A DNA stretch of 15,590 nt from Cyclobacteriaceae bacterium (GCA_009885605.1 VFKK01000304.1:1-15590), one strand, 5' to 3'. Shown: positions 1 through 6,890, counted from the first letter of the stretch. Notes: generated by a model from the sequence alone, not told the origin. Program-made: numbers and translations.

Positions 1-26
1 CCTCATATTAAATTATGTCCATTTTT

Positions 27-329
27 TTAACGGTTACCCTCCTTGCCCTGAGGACCCAGACGTTTGCCTACACCCTTGCTGCGTCCCTGATTTTCTTTTT
101 TCGAACTTGATTTATTTAATTGGATGCCGCTGCTGTTGCTTTCAATTCTATTACCTGATTCGACTGATGGTTTGCCTCTTTTGCTTGAAATTTCTTTTTG
201 TTCTTCAGAGTTCATAGAAGCGGGTCTTTTTTTTGAATCACCTGATGTACTTGTACTGCCTTTTTTACCGCGGCTTTCTTGTCCGCCTTGATTGGACTGA
301 CCTTTGTTTTGTACTTTTTTGTTTGCCAT
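27..329 (-). CDS. KGG-motif stress-type small basic protein
   Basis: A 100-residue, very hydrophilic protein rich in Lys, Ser, Gly, Asn and Gln, with no membrane segment and probably disordered. Residues 34-53 (around KKRPASMNSEEQKEISSKRG) match the KGG stress motif seen in GsiB/Con-10-like proteins, usually close to R-G-F-A-S-M-D-x-E-x-x-x-x-I-A-S-K-G-G. Here the usual Gly-Gly has become Arg-Gly, so the motif is degenerate. The frame stays open up to 422, but the upstream part reads like intergenic sequence and overlaps the dodecin relic. I therefore start at the ATG at 329, where MANKK begins and an AAAGA stretch lies just ahead. The family is associated with general stress and desiccation, and its molecular role is unclear. 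It sits beside two small stress-type genes that are both broken, so it may be the last intact member of the cluster, or itself drifting. Confidence 0.6.
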   Translation of the reverse strand: MANKKVQNKGQSNQGGQESRGKKGSTSTSGDSKKRPASMNSEEQKEISSKRGKPSVESGNRIESNSSGIQLNKSSSKKENQGRSKGVGKRLGPQGKEGNR

Positions 330-408
330 TTCTTTAATTTTTTTTAAGTGTGAGTAAAATAATTTAAATCTCCTTCTTATAATCTCAATACTTGCGAAGA
401 TTGAGACG

Positions 409-609
409 TTATTTCTTTTCAAAAGTTATTTTTCAGTATAGCCTCCAGTGTGTAATTTTTCCCTTATCCATATCGGCAGTTAAATTTAATACATACACGA
501 AACGTATGTTGCGGATGAATTTTGATGCTTTGGTAACTGCATTTTGTATTGCATCTCCCCAGCTTGTTTTTGACCCGGCTAAGAGTTAGATTACTTTTAA
601 AAGTGCCAT
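409..609 (-). pseudogene. Dodecin pseudogene (two in-frame stops)
   Basis: Read from the ATG at 609, the frame gives MALLKVI, a TAA, then LLAGSKTSWGDAIQNAV, SKFIRNIRFVYV, ADMDKGKITHWRLY, a TGA, and finally KITFEKK with a terminal TAA at 409-411. This is a whole dodecin of 66 codons. The family layout is recognisable: a first strand, the SxxSWxDAxQ helix with its Trp, the xxRNIRxVYV strand, and a last strand ending in KITFE. Dodecins are small dodecameric flavin-binding proteins that store or buffer riboflavin and FMN. The first stop replaces the Glu of the usual KVIE (GAA to TAA, one base). The second stands six codons before the end. No frameshift is needed, so loss is recent or the gene survives only as a relic. 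It lies between the KGG-type gene and a DUF6496 relic on the same strand. Confidence 0.8.
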
Positions 610-645
610 AGTTATTTATTTTTAAGAATTGTTCTATTTACTTGA

Positions 646-803
646 TTAAGAACTTTTTTTCTTAGGAACTTTTGCTCCTGCTTCTCGTGCTTCACTCAGA
701 CCGATGGCTATTGCCTGCTTGCGGCTTTTTACTTTATCGCCTTTACTGATTTTAATTCTCCATGCTTATTTTCATGCATGACCTTTTCAACTTTGTTCTG
801 AGT
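646..803 (-). pseudogene. DUF6496-type small protein, frameshifted relic
   Basis: Two minus-strand frames join into one recognisable protein. The upstream frame reads TQNKVEKVMHENKHGELKS and soon stops at a TAA. The downstream frame reads KGDKVKSRKQAIAIGLSEAR followed by EAGAKVPKKKSS and stops at 646-648. Restoring a single G after the Ser codon gives ELKSGKGDKVKSRKQAIAIG, the run expected for the Bacteroidota family I know as DUF6496 (KVMHEF..GELKSG..KVKSRKQAIAI.LSEAR..GAKVPKK). The normal start codon is also missing: an in-frame TAA sits at 804-806 with no ATG before VMHE. Function of the family is unknown. The gene is dead by frameshift and loss of its start. Confidence 0.7.
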
Positions 804-1279
804 TTATATAGTTTTGAGTTACGTTAAAGATTGGTTTCTTTACTAGGATAAGTGTTACACAATTTTTGAAAAAGGTTATATCTTTCACATATTTTTAAAT
901 TTTTTTCACCCACGTAGTATTTTCAATGTATTGTCCCATTTTTATTATCACCTGCTCCATCAGGGTGTTTGCGTCCTGCATATGTCTGATATCGGGTTTA
1001 AATTCACTGTAATTTGAGAACTTTTCCTGGATTCGAAAATTACACCAATGAAATGGCAGAGGAAACTATAGCGATACTTGCCCATACTGCAATAGAAACT
1101 ATATCTATTATTTGACAAAGACCAGCAAATTAAAACCTCAGATTGACCATTTTTATCCCAAAAGCACTTATCCATTTTTAGCTGCTTCATTTTACAATTT
1201 GATACCCTCTTGTTAAACCTGCAACGGTTTTGGGGCAAAAGACGAGAAAGACCCTGTGGCAGAAGGACTGGTTAATCCA
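804..1279. other. Long stretch with no recognised gene
   Basis: About 475 bases without a convincing coding region. On the minus strand an open frame of about 55 codons lies between 1064 and 895, with a readable run (KPDIRHMQDANTLMEQVIIK) and no start at its upstream end. Another minus frame runs 1238-960 with atypical, Cys/Tyr/Ser-rich content. I recognise neither. Because the neighbouring stress genes are relics, the 895-1064 frame may be a further eroded gene, but this is only a guess. The plus strand shows nothing. Confidence 0.35.
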
Positions 1280-1320
1280 TATTTATTGGTAAATGATAAT
1301 TTTAAATTTACCAATAAATA
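1280..1320. repeat. 15-bp perfect inverted repeat (hairpin)
   Basis: TATTTATTGGTAAAT at 1280-1294 is matched exactly by its reverse complement ATTTACCAATAAATA at 1306-1320, with an 11-base AT-only-but-one loop. It lies 29 bases ahead of the start of the 1350 gene. It could be a weak bidirectional terminator insulating that gene from the left-hand region, an operator, or the trace of a lost mobile element. There is no clean U tract, and the stem is almost all A and T. Confidence 0.6.
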
Positions 1321-1349
1321 AAAACGATTAATTTTCTCAACCTCGTTAC

Positions 1350-1652
1350 ATGACAAAGCAAGCGTGGAAGTTAAGTTCAGAAATAATATTCCAAGGCATT
1401 TTAAATATATTCAAACTTGATAAACTCTATGAACAGCACTCGGACCATGTAATAGAACGTGTAATTAAAAGCAAAGTTGCATATTCAAAACAATACCGAG
1501 ACTATTTGAAGAGTTATACAGAGCTTAAATTCAGTGACAGTGAAATTGACAGAATGATTTTAGGGAATTATGCTAACAAAACTGAAATTCATAAGCGACC
1601 ATTAGCAAAATTTTATCAAGATATCGGAAAGGAATTAGGATTAATTATATGA
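1350..1652 (+). CDS. Hypothetical 100-residue helical protein
   Basis: An intact ATG-to-TGA frame giving a charged protein that looks all-helical. It has a hydrophobic N-terminal third (around IIFQGILNIFKLDKLY) and then Lys/Asp/Glu/Tyr-rich helices ending in GKELGLII. There is no signal peptide, no metal motif and no family that I recognise. The insertion sequence landed 13 bases past the stop, outside the gene, so the reading frame is not truncated by it. The protein looks real in composition (mixed polar and aliphatic residues, and no opposing long frame of better quality). Small orphan genes of this kind are typical of accessory islands. Confidence 0.45.
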   Translation: MTKQAWKLSSEIIFQGILNIFKLDKLYEQHSDHVIERVIKSKVAYSKQYRDYLKSYTELKFSDSEIDRMILGNYANKTEIHKRPLAKFYQDIGKELGLII

Positions 1653-1665
1653 AGTCGACAGAATA

Positions 1666-1674
1666 CAAAAGCCA
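1666..1674. repeat. IS target-site duplication, left copy
   Basis: CAAAAGCCA is repeated exactly at 3046-3054 directly outside the other end of the insertion sequence. Nine bases is within the 8-9 bp usual for IS256-family elements. The two copies fix the element's limits. Confidence 0.8.
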
Positions 1675-1714
1675 GAGAATGTTCAATTAAGTGTGTCTGC
1701 TAATTTCACACAAG

Positions 1715-2953
1715 ATGAAGAAGAAACAGACAATTGAGGATTTAATAAGTGATCCAAAAATGAACGATCGACTAAAGGAGCGACTCTACAGCAAGAAAAG
1801 ATTGCTTGGGAAAGAGAGCCCATTTAGTGAGATTTTACAGCAAATGGTTACTACAATGCTTGAGGGGGAAATCGAGAGTTTTCTCACAGAAGAGCGAGCT
1901 TCTGGCAACGTCAATAAGCGAAATGGGCGGACTCCCAAACGGGTGCTAAGTGAGGTTGGTCATCTTGATATTTCGACTCCACGTGACCGGAACGGGGACT
2001 TTGAGCCCGAACTGATCGGGAAACGTCAACGAGATCTTACCAGTGGCTTGGATGATCAAATTTTAGCCTTGTATGCCCAGGGCAACTCGATAGAAGATGT
2101 GAGGCGCTTGCTGGAGGATATTTATGGGGTAAGTATCTCTGCAGGTCGAATTTCACAGATTACAGATAAGGTGTTACCCGAAATCCAAGAATGGCGCTCA
2201 AGAAGCCTACAAAGCTTCTATCCCATCGTGTATCTGGATGCTATTCACTTCAAAGTGCGGCAGGATGGTAAATATATCAGCAGTGCGTTCTACACCGTTT
2301 ATTCAGTTGATTGGGAAGGAAACAGAGACGTATTGGGGCTATACATCAACTCGGGTGGAGAAGGGGCTAAAAAATGGGGAATGGTCATGGAGGACCTTAA
2401 AGCCAGAGGTGTAGCGGATATTTTAGTGGTTTGTACGGATGATCTACAGGGGTTCTCAGAACAGATCCAGGAAATTTTCCCTCATTCAATTATCCAAAAG
2501 TGCATCGTCCACCAAATGAGGAATTCTCTTAAATATGTGGATGAAGCCGATAGGAAGGCTGTAATTAAGGACTTACGCCAAATCTATACTTCCACCACAG
2601 AGGAGAGCGCAAAAACAGCACTATCGGCTTTTGAAGTAATATGGGGAAAGAAATACAAGTATATCGTCAAACAATGGACAGAAAACTGGCTTGAACTGAT
2701 GGCCTTTTTGGATTTTCCATTACCGATGCGCAAAATGATCTATACGACCAATCCTGTGGAAGCACTTCATCGAATCATGCGGAAACTCGTAAAAAGCAAG
2801 GCCGCATGGGTATCGGAAACGGCGCTGTTGAAACAGCTCTATTTATCGATAAATAAGAACGAGAAGTCATGGAAAAGGAAGGCTTACGGATGGACAGCGA
2901 TACAGCGAGAAATCATGGAACAATACCCGGAAAGAATACCACAAAAAAGTTAG
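1715..2953 (+). CDS. IS256-family transposase (mutator type)
   Basis: A DDE transposase of about 412 residues that would cut and insert the surrounding element at its terminal repeats. The frame is open from a GTG at 1691, but I take the ATG at 1715 (MKKKQTIEDL) because the eight preceding residues are atypical. Counting from the GTG, the acidic triad is Asp183 in VYLDAIHFKV, Asp250 in VVCTDDLQGF and Glu357 in TTNPVEALHRIMRK, spaced as in the family. Before it come the usual N-terminal parts: GEIESFLTEERA, the KRNGR.PKRV segment and the STPRDRNGDFEP segment. Between Asp250 and Glu357 lies the CIVHQMRN motif that marks this family. Length is normal (about 390-420). There is no frameshift or stop. 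Confidence 0.95.
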   Translation: MKKKQTIEDLISDPKMNDRLKERLYSKKRLLGKESPFSEILQQMVTTMLEGEIESFLTEERASGNVNKRNGRTPKRVLSEVGHLDISTPRDRNGDFEPELIGKRQRDLTSGLDDQILALYAQGNSIEDVRRLLEDIYGVSISAGRISQITDKVLPEIQEWRSRSLQSFYPIVYLDAIHFKVRQDGKYISSAFYTVYSVDWEGNRDVLGLYINSGGEGAKKWGMVMEDLKARGVADILVVCTDDLQGFSEQIQEIFPHSIIQKCIVHQMRNSLKYVDEADRKAVIKDLRQIYTSTTEESAKTALSAFEVIWGKKYKYIVKQWTENWLELMAFLDFPLPMRKMIYTTNPVEALHRIMRKLVKSKAAWVSETALLKQLYLSINKNEKSWKRKAYGWTAIQREIMEQYPERIPQKS

Positions 2954-3009
2954 TTTACAAGGGACTGGCTTCGTCGGCCTACGGCCTCCTCTGCCAGTCC
3001 CTTGTAAAC
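2953..3009. terminator. 17-bp perfect hairpin at the transposase stop
   Basis: GTTTACAAGGGACTGGC (2953-2969) pairs perfectly with GCCAGTCCCTTGTAAAC (2993-3009). The 23-base loop contains a smaller GGCC-TAC-GGCC hairpin. The left arm begins on the last base of the transposase TAG stop codon. It lies inside the IS, so it probably ends transposase transcription or shields the element from outside read-through. It lacks a strong U tract, so factor-independent termination is not assured. Confidence 0.6.
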
Positions 3010-3045
3010 ATAAATTAAACCTAGAAACAGTTTAATGAACTATCC

Positions 3046-3054
3046 CAAAAGCCA
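3046..3054. repeat. IS target-site duplication, right copy
   Basis: Second copy of CAAAAGCCA, identical to 1666-1674, immediately outside the right terminal repeat of the IS256-family element. Confidence 0.8.
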
Positions 3055-3445
3055 TCGCACAGGTGTAAGCACATTTGCAAGCCACACAAGCCCTGCAGAG
3101 ACCAAAGCTTGCAAAAGAGCTTCCACCCAGACAAAATTGAATTAAAAAAAATCTTCTTCACTTCTGAAAATAAAAAATACGCAACCGCACAAGCCAACGA
3201 CAGACAAAAACAGATGCTATACAGACACCAAATCATTGACAGGACAGCGTTTCAACCACTATGTGGAGAAGCCAGCTTGTAATCGAGTAGACGGCCTCGC
3301 CAGATTTCTCTGACGAGGTGCGACTCTCACACCACCGTACGTACGATAGCTTCGCTCGGTACTTTCGCACTGAAGTGCTTCTAAATCGCCAACTTCGAAT
3401 AGCCGAAAACAGTTGGCGCACGCTGCCACTATCTAAAATGCGAAC
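3055..3445. other. Gene-free, strongly structured segment
   Basis: No credible coding region; the minus-strand frames here are low-complexity shadows. The left part carries a 9-bp inverted repeat, TTTGCAAGC (3074-3082) with GCTTGCAAA (3107-3115). The right part (3285-3420) holds a chain of nested hairpins. These are CCTCG/CGAGG (3295-3299 with 3314-3318), GTAC-AGC/GCT-GTAC (3341-3362), GCAC-TGAA-GTGC (3367-3378) and CGCCAAC/GTTGGCG (3387-3393 with 3412-3418). The stretch around 3319-3345 (GTGCGACTCTCACACCACCG followed by TACGTACG) reminds me of sequence found in bacterial group II introns, but no maturase gene is present. It could be an intron remnant, a short mobile RNA element, or an untranslated leader for the operon starting at 3482. 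Confidence 0.4.
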
Positions 3446-3481
3446 CTTTTGACAAGACAAGCAACTAAAAAAAAAAAATCT

Positions 3482-4084
3482 ATGAGCCCAAAACTAACTA
3501 TTAGAAAATTAATGTCAGTATTTGCAATCACGGTAACAATGTTATCATGTACGAAGCCTGTGACCCAAGAACCAACTATCGTAGAAAAGACGGATTTACA
3601 AGACTGGAAATCGGAGGTGGAGAGAACCTTACAGCTATATGGCCATAGAAATTGGATCGTAATAGCGGACGCAGCTTACCCACAACAAAGCAATCAGGCA
3701 ATTAAAACGCTGGTTATTAATGCCGATCAATTAGAAGTAGTTGAATTTGTAACTCAATCAATTGAAAAAGCTAAACATGTAAACGCTACTATTTTTATTG
3801 ATAAAGAATTGGAATTTGTTCCGGAAAAGGCAGCAGAAGGGATCGAAAACTATAGAGCTGAACTCGATAATCTATTAGAAGGAAAGTCGGTTAAAACTAT
3901 GTTGCATGAGGAGATCATTCAGAAAATTGATTCATCTGCAAAATTGTTTAATGTGCTCATCCTTAAAACGGATTTGGTAATTCCATATACATCCGTATTT
4001 TTTGAGTTAGAATGTGGCTATTGGAATGCGGTTGACGAGGAAAACTTAAGGGCAATTATAGCAGGAAGTGAAAAAAATAAGTAA
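3482..4084 (+). CDS. RbsD/FucU-like sugar mutarotase lipoprotein
   Basis: About 200 residues with a lipoprotein signal: basic MSPKLTIRK, a hydrophobic stretch, then lipobox TMLSC with the lipidated Cys at 23. The frame is open from 3449, but the ATG at 3482, preceded by a run of A, gives a normal signal peptide. The mature part matches the RbsD/FucU fold at both ends. YGHRNWIVIADAAYP (His55, Asp63) corresponds to the GH..D.IVI.DA..P active-site segment. VLILKTDLVIPYTSVFFELE corresponds to the C-terminal V.R.GE..PYAN segment, with the usual Asn replaced by Ser. Known members interconvert anomers of ribose, fucose and related sugars as ring-shaped multimers in the cytoplasm. A lipid-anchored, extracytoplasmic version is unusual. 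The GH116 gene begins 13 bases after its stop, so the two are probably co-transcribed. Sugar specificity cannot be read from the sequence. Confidence 0.65.
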   Translation: MSPKLTIRKLMSVFAITVTMLSCTKPVTQEPTIVEKTDLQDWKSEVERTLQLYGHRNWIVIADAAYPQQSNQAIKTLVINADQLEVVEFVTQSIEKAKHVNATIFIDKELEFVPEKAAEGIENYRAELDNLLEGKSVKTMLHEEIIQKIDSSAKLFNVLILKTDLVIPYTSVFFELECGYWNAVDEENLRAIIAGSEKNK

Positions 4085-4097
4085 GTAAAAAAAGATC

Positions 4098-6857
4098 ATG
4101 CTTGAAAAATCAGACCAAAAATCTTGCAATCCGAATTCCGGATGTTGTTCACCGAGCGAAGCTTCCTGTGCTATCGAGGGAAGTATTGTAAGAAGAGATT
4201 TTTTGAAATTTTTAGGGATTGCATCCGGTGGTGTTTTACTCGGATTTCCTGCTTTTGGAATGAAAAACTCGAGCCCCACTTATACCATACCAACAGATAA
4301 GGGTCTATCTCCCGAATGGTATAAAAGCTTGTATGAACGGGGTGCAGCAGAAGTATATTCAGGAAAAGAATTGGCTTTTATAGGTATGCCTATTGGCGGT
4401 ATGTTTACCGGGACAGTTTACATTGGCGGAGATGGCAAACTTTGGTTGTGGGATATTTTCAACGAAGAAAAAGAAGGGATAAGTAGCAGGGAGTACGAAA
4501 ACTGGCAAGGCAAGAAAAAAATAAAACCAAGAGACGGGGCCAATTTCATATTTCCGGTTTCCCCCGAATATCCTTTTGAGCAAGGCTTTGGAATAAGAGT
4601 AAAGCAGGGAAAAAACACCTGGGAAAAATCGCTTGACTTTAAAGGATTTGATGACATTACATTTAAAGGGCAATATCCTGTTGCTGAAATCAGCTACCGA
4701 GACAGTGAATTACCGGTAGCCATTGATTTGCAATCCTTCTCTCCGTTTGTTCCGCTCGATGTAGATGCCTCCAGTTATCCCGCTACCATCATGCGGTTTA
4801 AGGTTACCAATACAAGTAACAAGAACGTAAGCGTAGAATTGGCAGGCTGGCTGGAAAATGCCGCACTCAACAACTCTAAAAACAGTCCCGAATTAACGCT
4901 TATCAATACCATTTCCGAAGTTTCGGGAAATACGATTTTGACTTGCTCTGCACAAACGAATGCTGAGGAGTTGAAACAACAACGCGACTTTGGCAACATG
5001 TCCTTGTCTCTTTTGGCGGCTAGTCCTGAAGTGAAAGCTGAAGCAGGAACTCAAGTAACAGGTAGCCTCCTTTTTCCAAATAATAATGAAAGAACCGCCT
5101 CATCTCAACATGGTGAACAGTTGTGTGGGGCATTGAGTAAAACAATCAATTTAAAACCTAACGAAACGCAGGAAATCACTTTCATCATCAGCTGGTATTT
5201 CCCAAACATCGTACTTCCCAAAAACAAAAAATTAGAAAGAGAAAATAAAGGCCGATCCTACAAAAACCGATTTCAAAACTCTCAGGAAGTAGCCGAAGAT
5301 ATTGCTACCAAATACGAAGATTTATATCGCAAAACGACCTCTTGGAGAAACACCTTTTACGAAGACTCTACTCTGCCTCATTGGTTTTTGAACAGAACAT
5401 TTGTCAATACTTCAATCCTGGCAACAGAAACCTGCTATTTATTAGAGGATGGTCGTTTTTGGGCGTGGGAAGGTATTGGATGCTGTCCGGGCACTTGCAC
5501 GCATGTGTGGCATTATGCTCAAGCCATAGGAAGAATATTTCCTGAACTGGAAAGAAACCTGAGAGAGAAAACAGATTTTGATGTCATCGATGACTTATCC
5601 GGCGGGATTGATTTCCGAGGTGGAATGGCTAATAAAAATGCAGCCGATGGGCAGGCAGGGATGGTGTTGCGTGCATATCGCGACTATCAAATGTCAACCA
5701 ATGATGAGTTTCTGAAAAAACATTGGGAAAACATAAAACTCGCCTTACAATACCTGATAAACTTAGATAAAGAAGATGCCCAGGCAAACGGCACCATTTA
5801 TGGCGAACAGCACAACACACTTGATGCCGAATGGTATGGAAATATACCAGTCATTACCTCTCTCTATTTAGCCGCTCTGGCGGCTTCTATTGCAATGGCA
5901 AAAGTGATGAATGATACTTCCGCAGAAGAAGAATACATGGCTATCCTTAAAGAAGGAAAAAAGAATATAGAAAAGCTCTTTAACGGTGAGTACTTCATCC
6001 AAAATGAAGATCCAAACAAAAAAGACGCTATCGGTATCGGAAAGGGTTGCTACATCGATCAGGTATTTGGGCAAAGTTGGGCCTATCAGGTTGGTCTGGG
6101 TCAAGTATACAATAAAGAAATGATCGACAGTTCACTGGAATCGCTCTGGAAATACAATTTCGTTCCTGATGTTGGACCTTTACGAGCCAGTTTGTCTCCG
6201 GCAATAAATGGAAGACCTTACGCTCTTTCTGGAGATGCAGGCATGGTTATGTGTACATGGCCCCTTGCCGGCAAGCGCGACGACTGGGAAAAACATTGGC
6301 AATTTGGGTATTTCAATGAGTGTATGACGGGGTTTGAACACCAAGTTGCCGGCCATATGATTTGGGAAGACAAATTGGATTATGGTCTCACCCTTATCAA
6401 AGCAATTCACGAAAGGTATGGAGCCGAAAAGAGAAACCCATACAATGAGATAGAATGCAGTGACCATTACGCTCGTGCTATGGCTAGTTACGGGGCTTTT
6501 GTTGCTGCTTGCGGTTATACCTACAATGGACCCAAGGGACAACTTGGTTTTGCTCCGAAAATGAATCCTGAAAATTTCAAAGCCGCCTTTATCAGTGCTG
6601 AAGGTTGGGGAAGCATCTATCAAACGAGAACAATAACGTCCCAAACTAATACACTGAAAATGGTCCAGGGGAAGCTGAAAATGCAAGAACTAGAATTGGC
6701 GTTGCCTGAAGGAAAATCAGCAACCTCTATCCTTCTTACTTTAAACAATAAATCAGTAGATGCGACAGTGAAAAAAGTGGGGGATAAAACCATTGCTATT
6801 TTCGAAAATGTTGTTCTTACGGAAAAAGATATGATTTCTGCTGTCCTAAATTTCTAG
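4098..6857 (+). CDS. Tat-exported GH116 beta-glycosidase
   Basis: A 919-residue glycoside hydrolase of family GH116, related to bile-acid beta-glucosidase/non-lysosomal glucosylceramidase (GBA2) and bacterial beta-glucosidases. An N-terminal beta-sandwich domain (about 80-380, opening with GMPIGGMFTGTVYIGGDG) precedes an (alpha/alpha)6 catalytic barrel (about 420-845). The probable nucleophile is Glu458 in FWAWEGIGCCPGTCTHVWHY. The probable acid/base is Asp576 in GEQHNTLDAEWYG. The substrate-binding pair is Glu784 and Arg793 in NPYNEIECSDHYARAMASYG. Residues 32-50 are a twin-arginine signal (RRDFLKFLGIASGG), so the enzyme is exported folded. A Cys-rich leader (Cys10, 16, 17, 24) precedes the RR pair. 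Family substrates are beta-glucosides, xylosides or N-acetylglucosaminides; which one cannot be told here. It is the second gene after the RbsD-like lipoprotein and ends at a hairpin terminator. Confidence 0.9.
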   Translation: MLEKSDQKSCNPNSGCCSPSEASCAIEGSIVRRDFLKFLGIASGGVLLGFPAFGMKNSSPTYTIPTDKGLSPEWYKSLYERGAAEVYSGKELAFIGMPIGGMFTGTVYIGGDGKLWLWDIFNEEKEGISSREYENWQGKKKIKPRDGANFIFPVSPEYPFEQGFGIRVKQGKNTWEKSLDFKGFDDITFKGQYPVAEISYRDSELPVAIDLQSFSPFVPLDVDASSYPATIMRFKVTNTSNKNVSVELAGWLENAALNNSKNSPELTLINTISEVSGNTILTCSAQTNAEELKQQRDFGNMSLSLLAASPEVKAEAGTQVTGSLLFPNNNERTASSQHGEQLCGALSKTINLKPNETQEITFIISWYFPNIVLPKNKKLERENKGRSYKNRFQNSQEVAEDIATKYEDLYRKTTSWRNTFYEDSTLPHWFLNRTFVNTSILATETCYLLEDGRFWAWEGIGCCPGTCTHVWHYAQAIGRIFPELERNLREKTDFDVIDDLSGGIDFRGGMANKNAADGQAGMVLRAYRDYQMSTNDEFLKKHWENIKLALQYLINLDKEDAQANGTIYGEQHNTLDAEWYGNIPVITSLYLAALAASIAMAKVMNDTSAEEEYMAILKEGKKNIEKLFNGEYFIQNEDPNKKDAIGIGKGCYIDQVFGQSWAYQVGLGQVYNKEMIDSSLESLWKYNFVPDVGPLRASLSPAINGRPYALSGDAGMVMCTWPLAGKRDDWEKHWQFGYFNECMTGFEHQVAGHMIWEDKLDYGLTLIKAIHERYGAEKRNPYNEIECSDHYARAMASYGAFVAACGYTYNGPKGQLGFAPKMNPENFKAAFISAEGWGSIYQTRTITSQTNTLKMVQGKLKMQELELALPEGKSATSILLTLNNKSVDATVKKVGDKTIAIFENVVLTEKDMISAVLNF

Positions 6858-6890
6858 CGTTGCATCTCTACCGGTAAATTAGTAAAATCA

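Larger units (their letters stand above)
1675..3045 (+). mobile_element. Complete IS256-family insertion sequence
   Basis: A 1371-bp element with one transposase gene, imperfect terminal inverted repeats and a 9-bp target duplication. The left end (1675-1698) begins GAGAATGTTCAATTAAG. The right end read inward on the other strand (3045-3023) begins GGATAGTTCATTAAAC. They align with one or two gaps over about 24 bases, sharing GTTCA, TTAA, TGT and TCT in order. The transposase frame is full length and all three catalytic acidic residues are present, so the copy may be active. The perfect duplication implies a fairly recent, single insertion with no later rearrangement at its borders. It landed just downstream of the 1350 gene in non-coding sequence, without breaking a recognisable gene. 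Confidence 0.8.

Noticed and set aside
960..1238. Minus-strand frame of 92 codons.
   Set aside because: Cys/Tyr/Ser-heavy composition with no family resemblance, and it overlaps another equally open frame, so I do not call it a gene.
1228..1255. GACGAGAAAGACCCTGTGG resembles a conserved 23S rRNA segment.
   Set aside because: Only about 20 bases look similar and the flanks do not match rRNA, so it is most likely chance.
3387..3418. CGCCAAC...GTTGGCG considered as an integron attC site.
   Set aside because: The arms do not fit RYYYAAC/GTTRRRY and the span of 32 bases is too short; no integrase is present.
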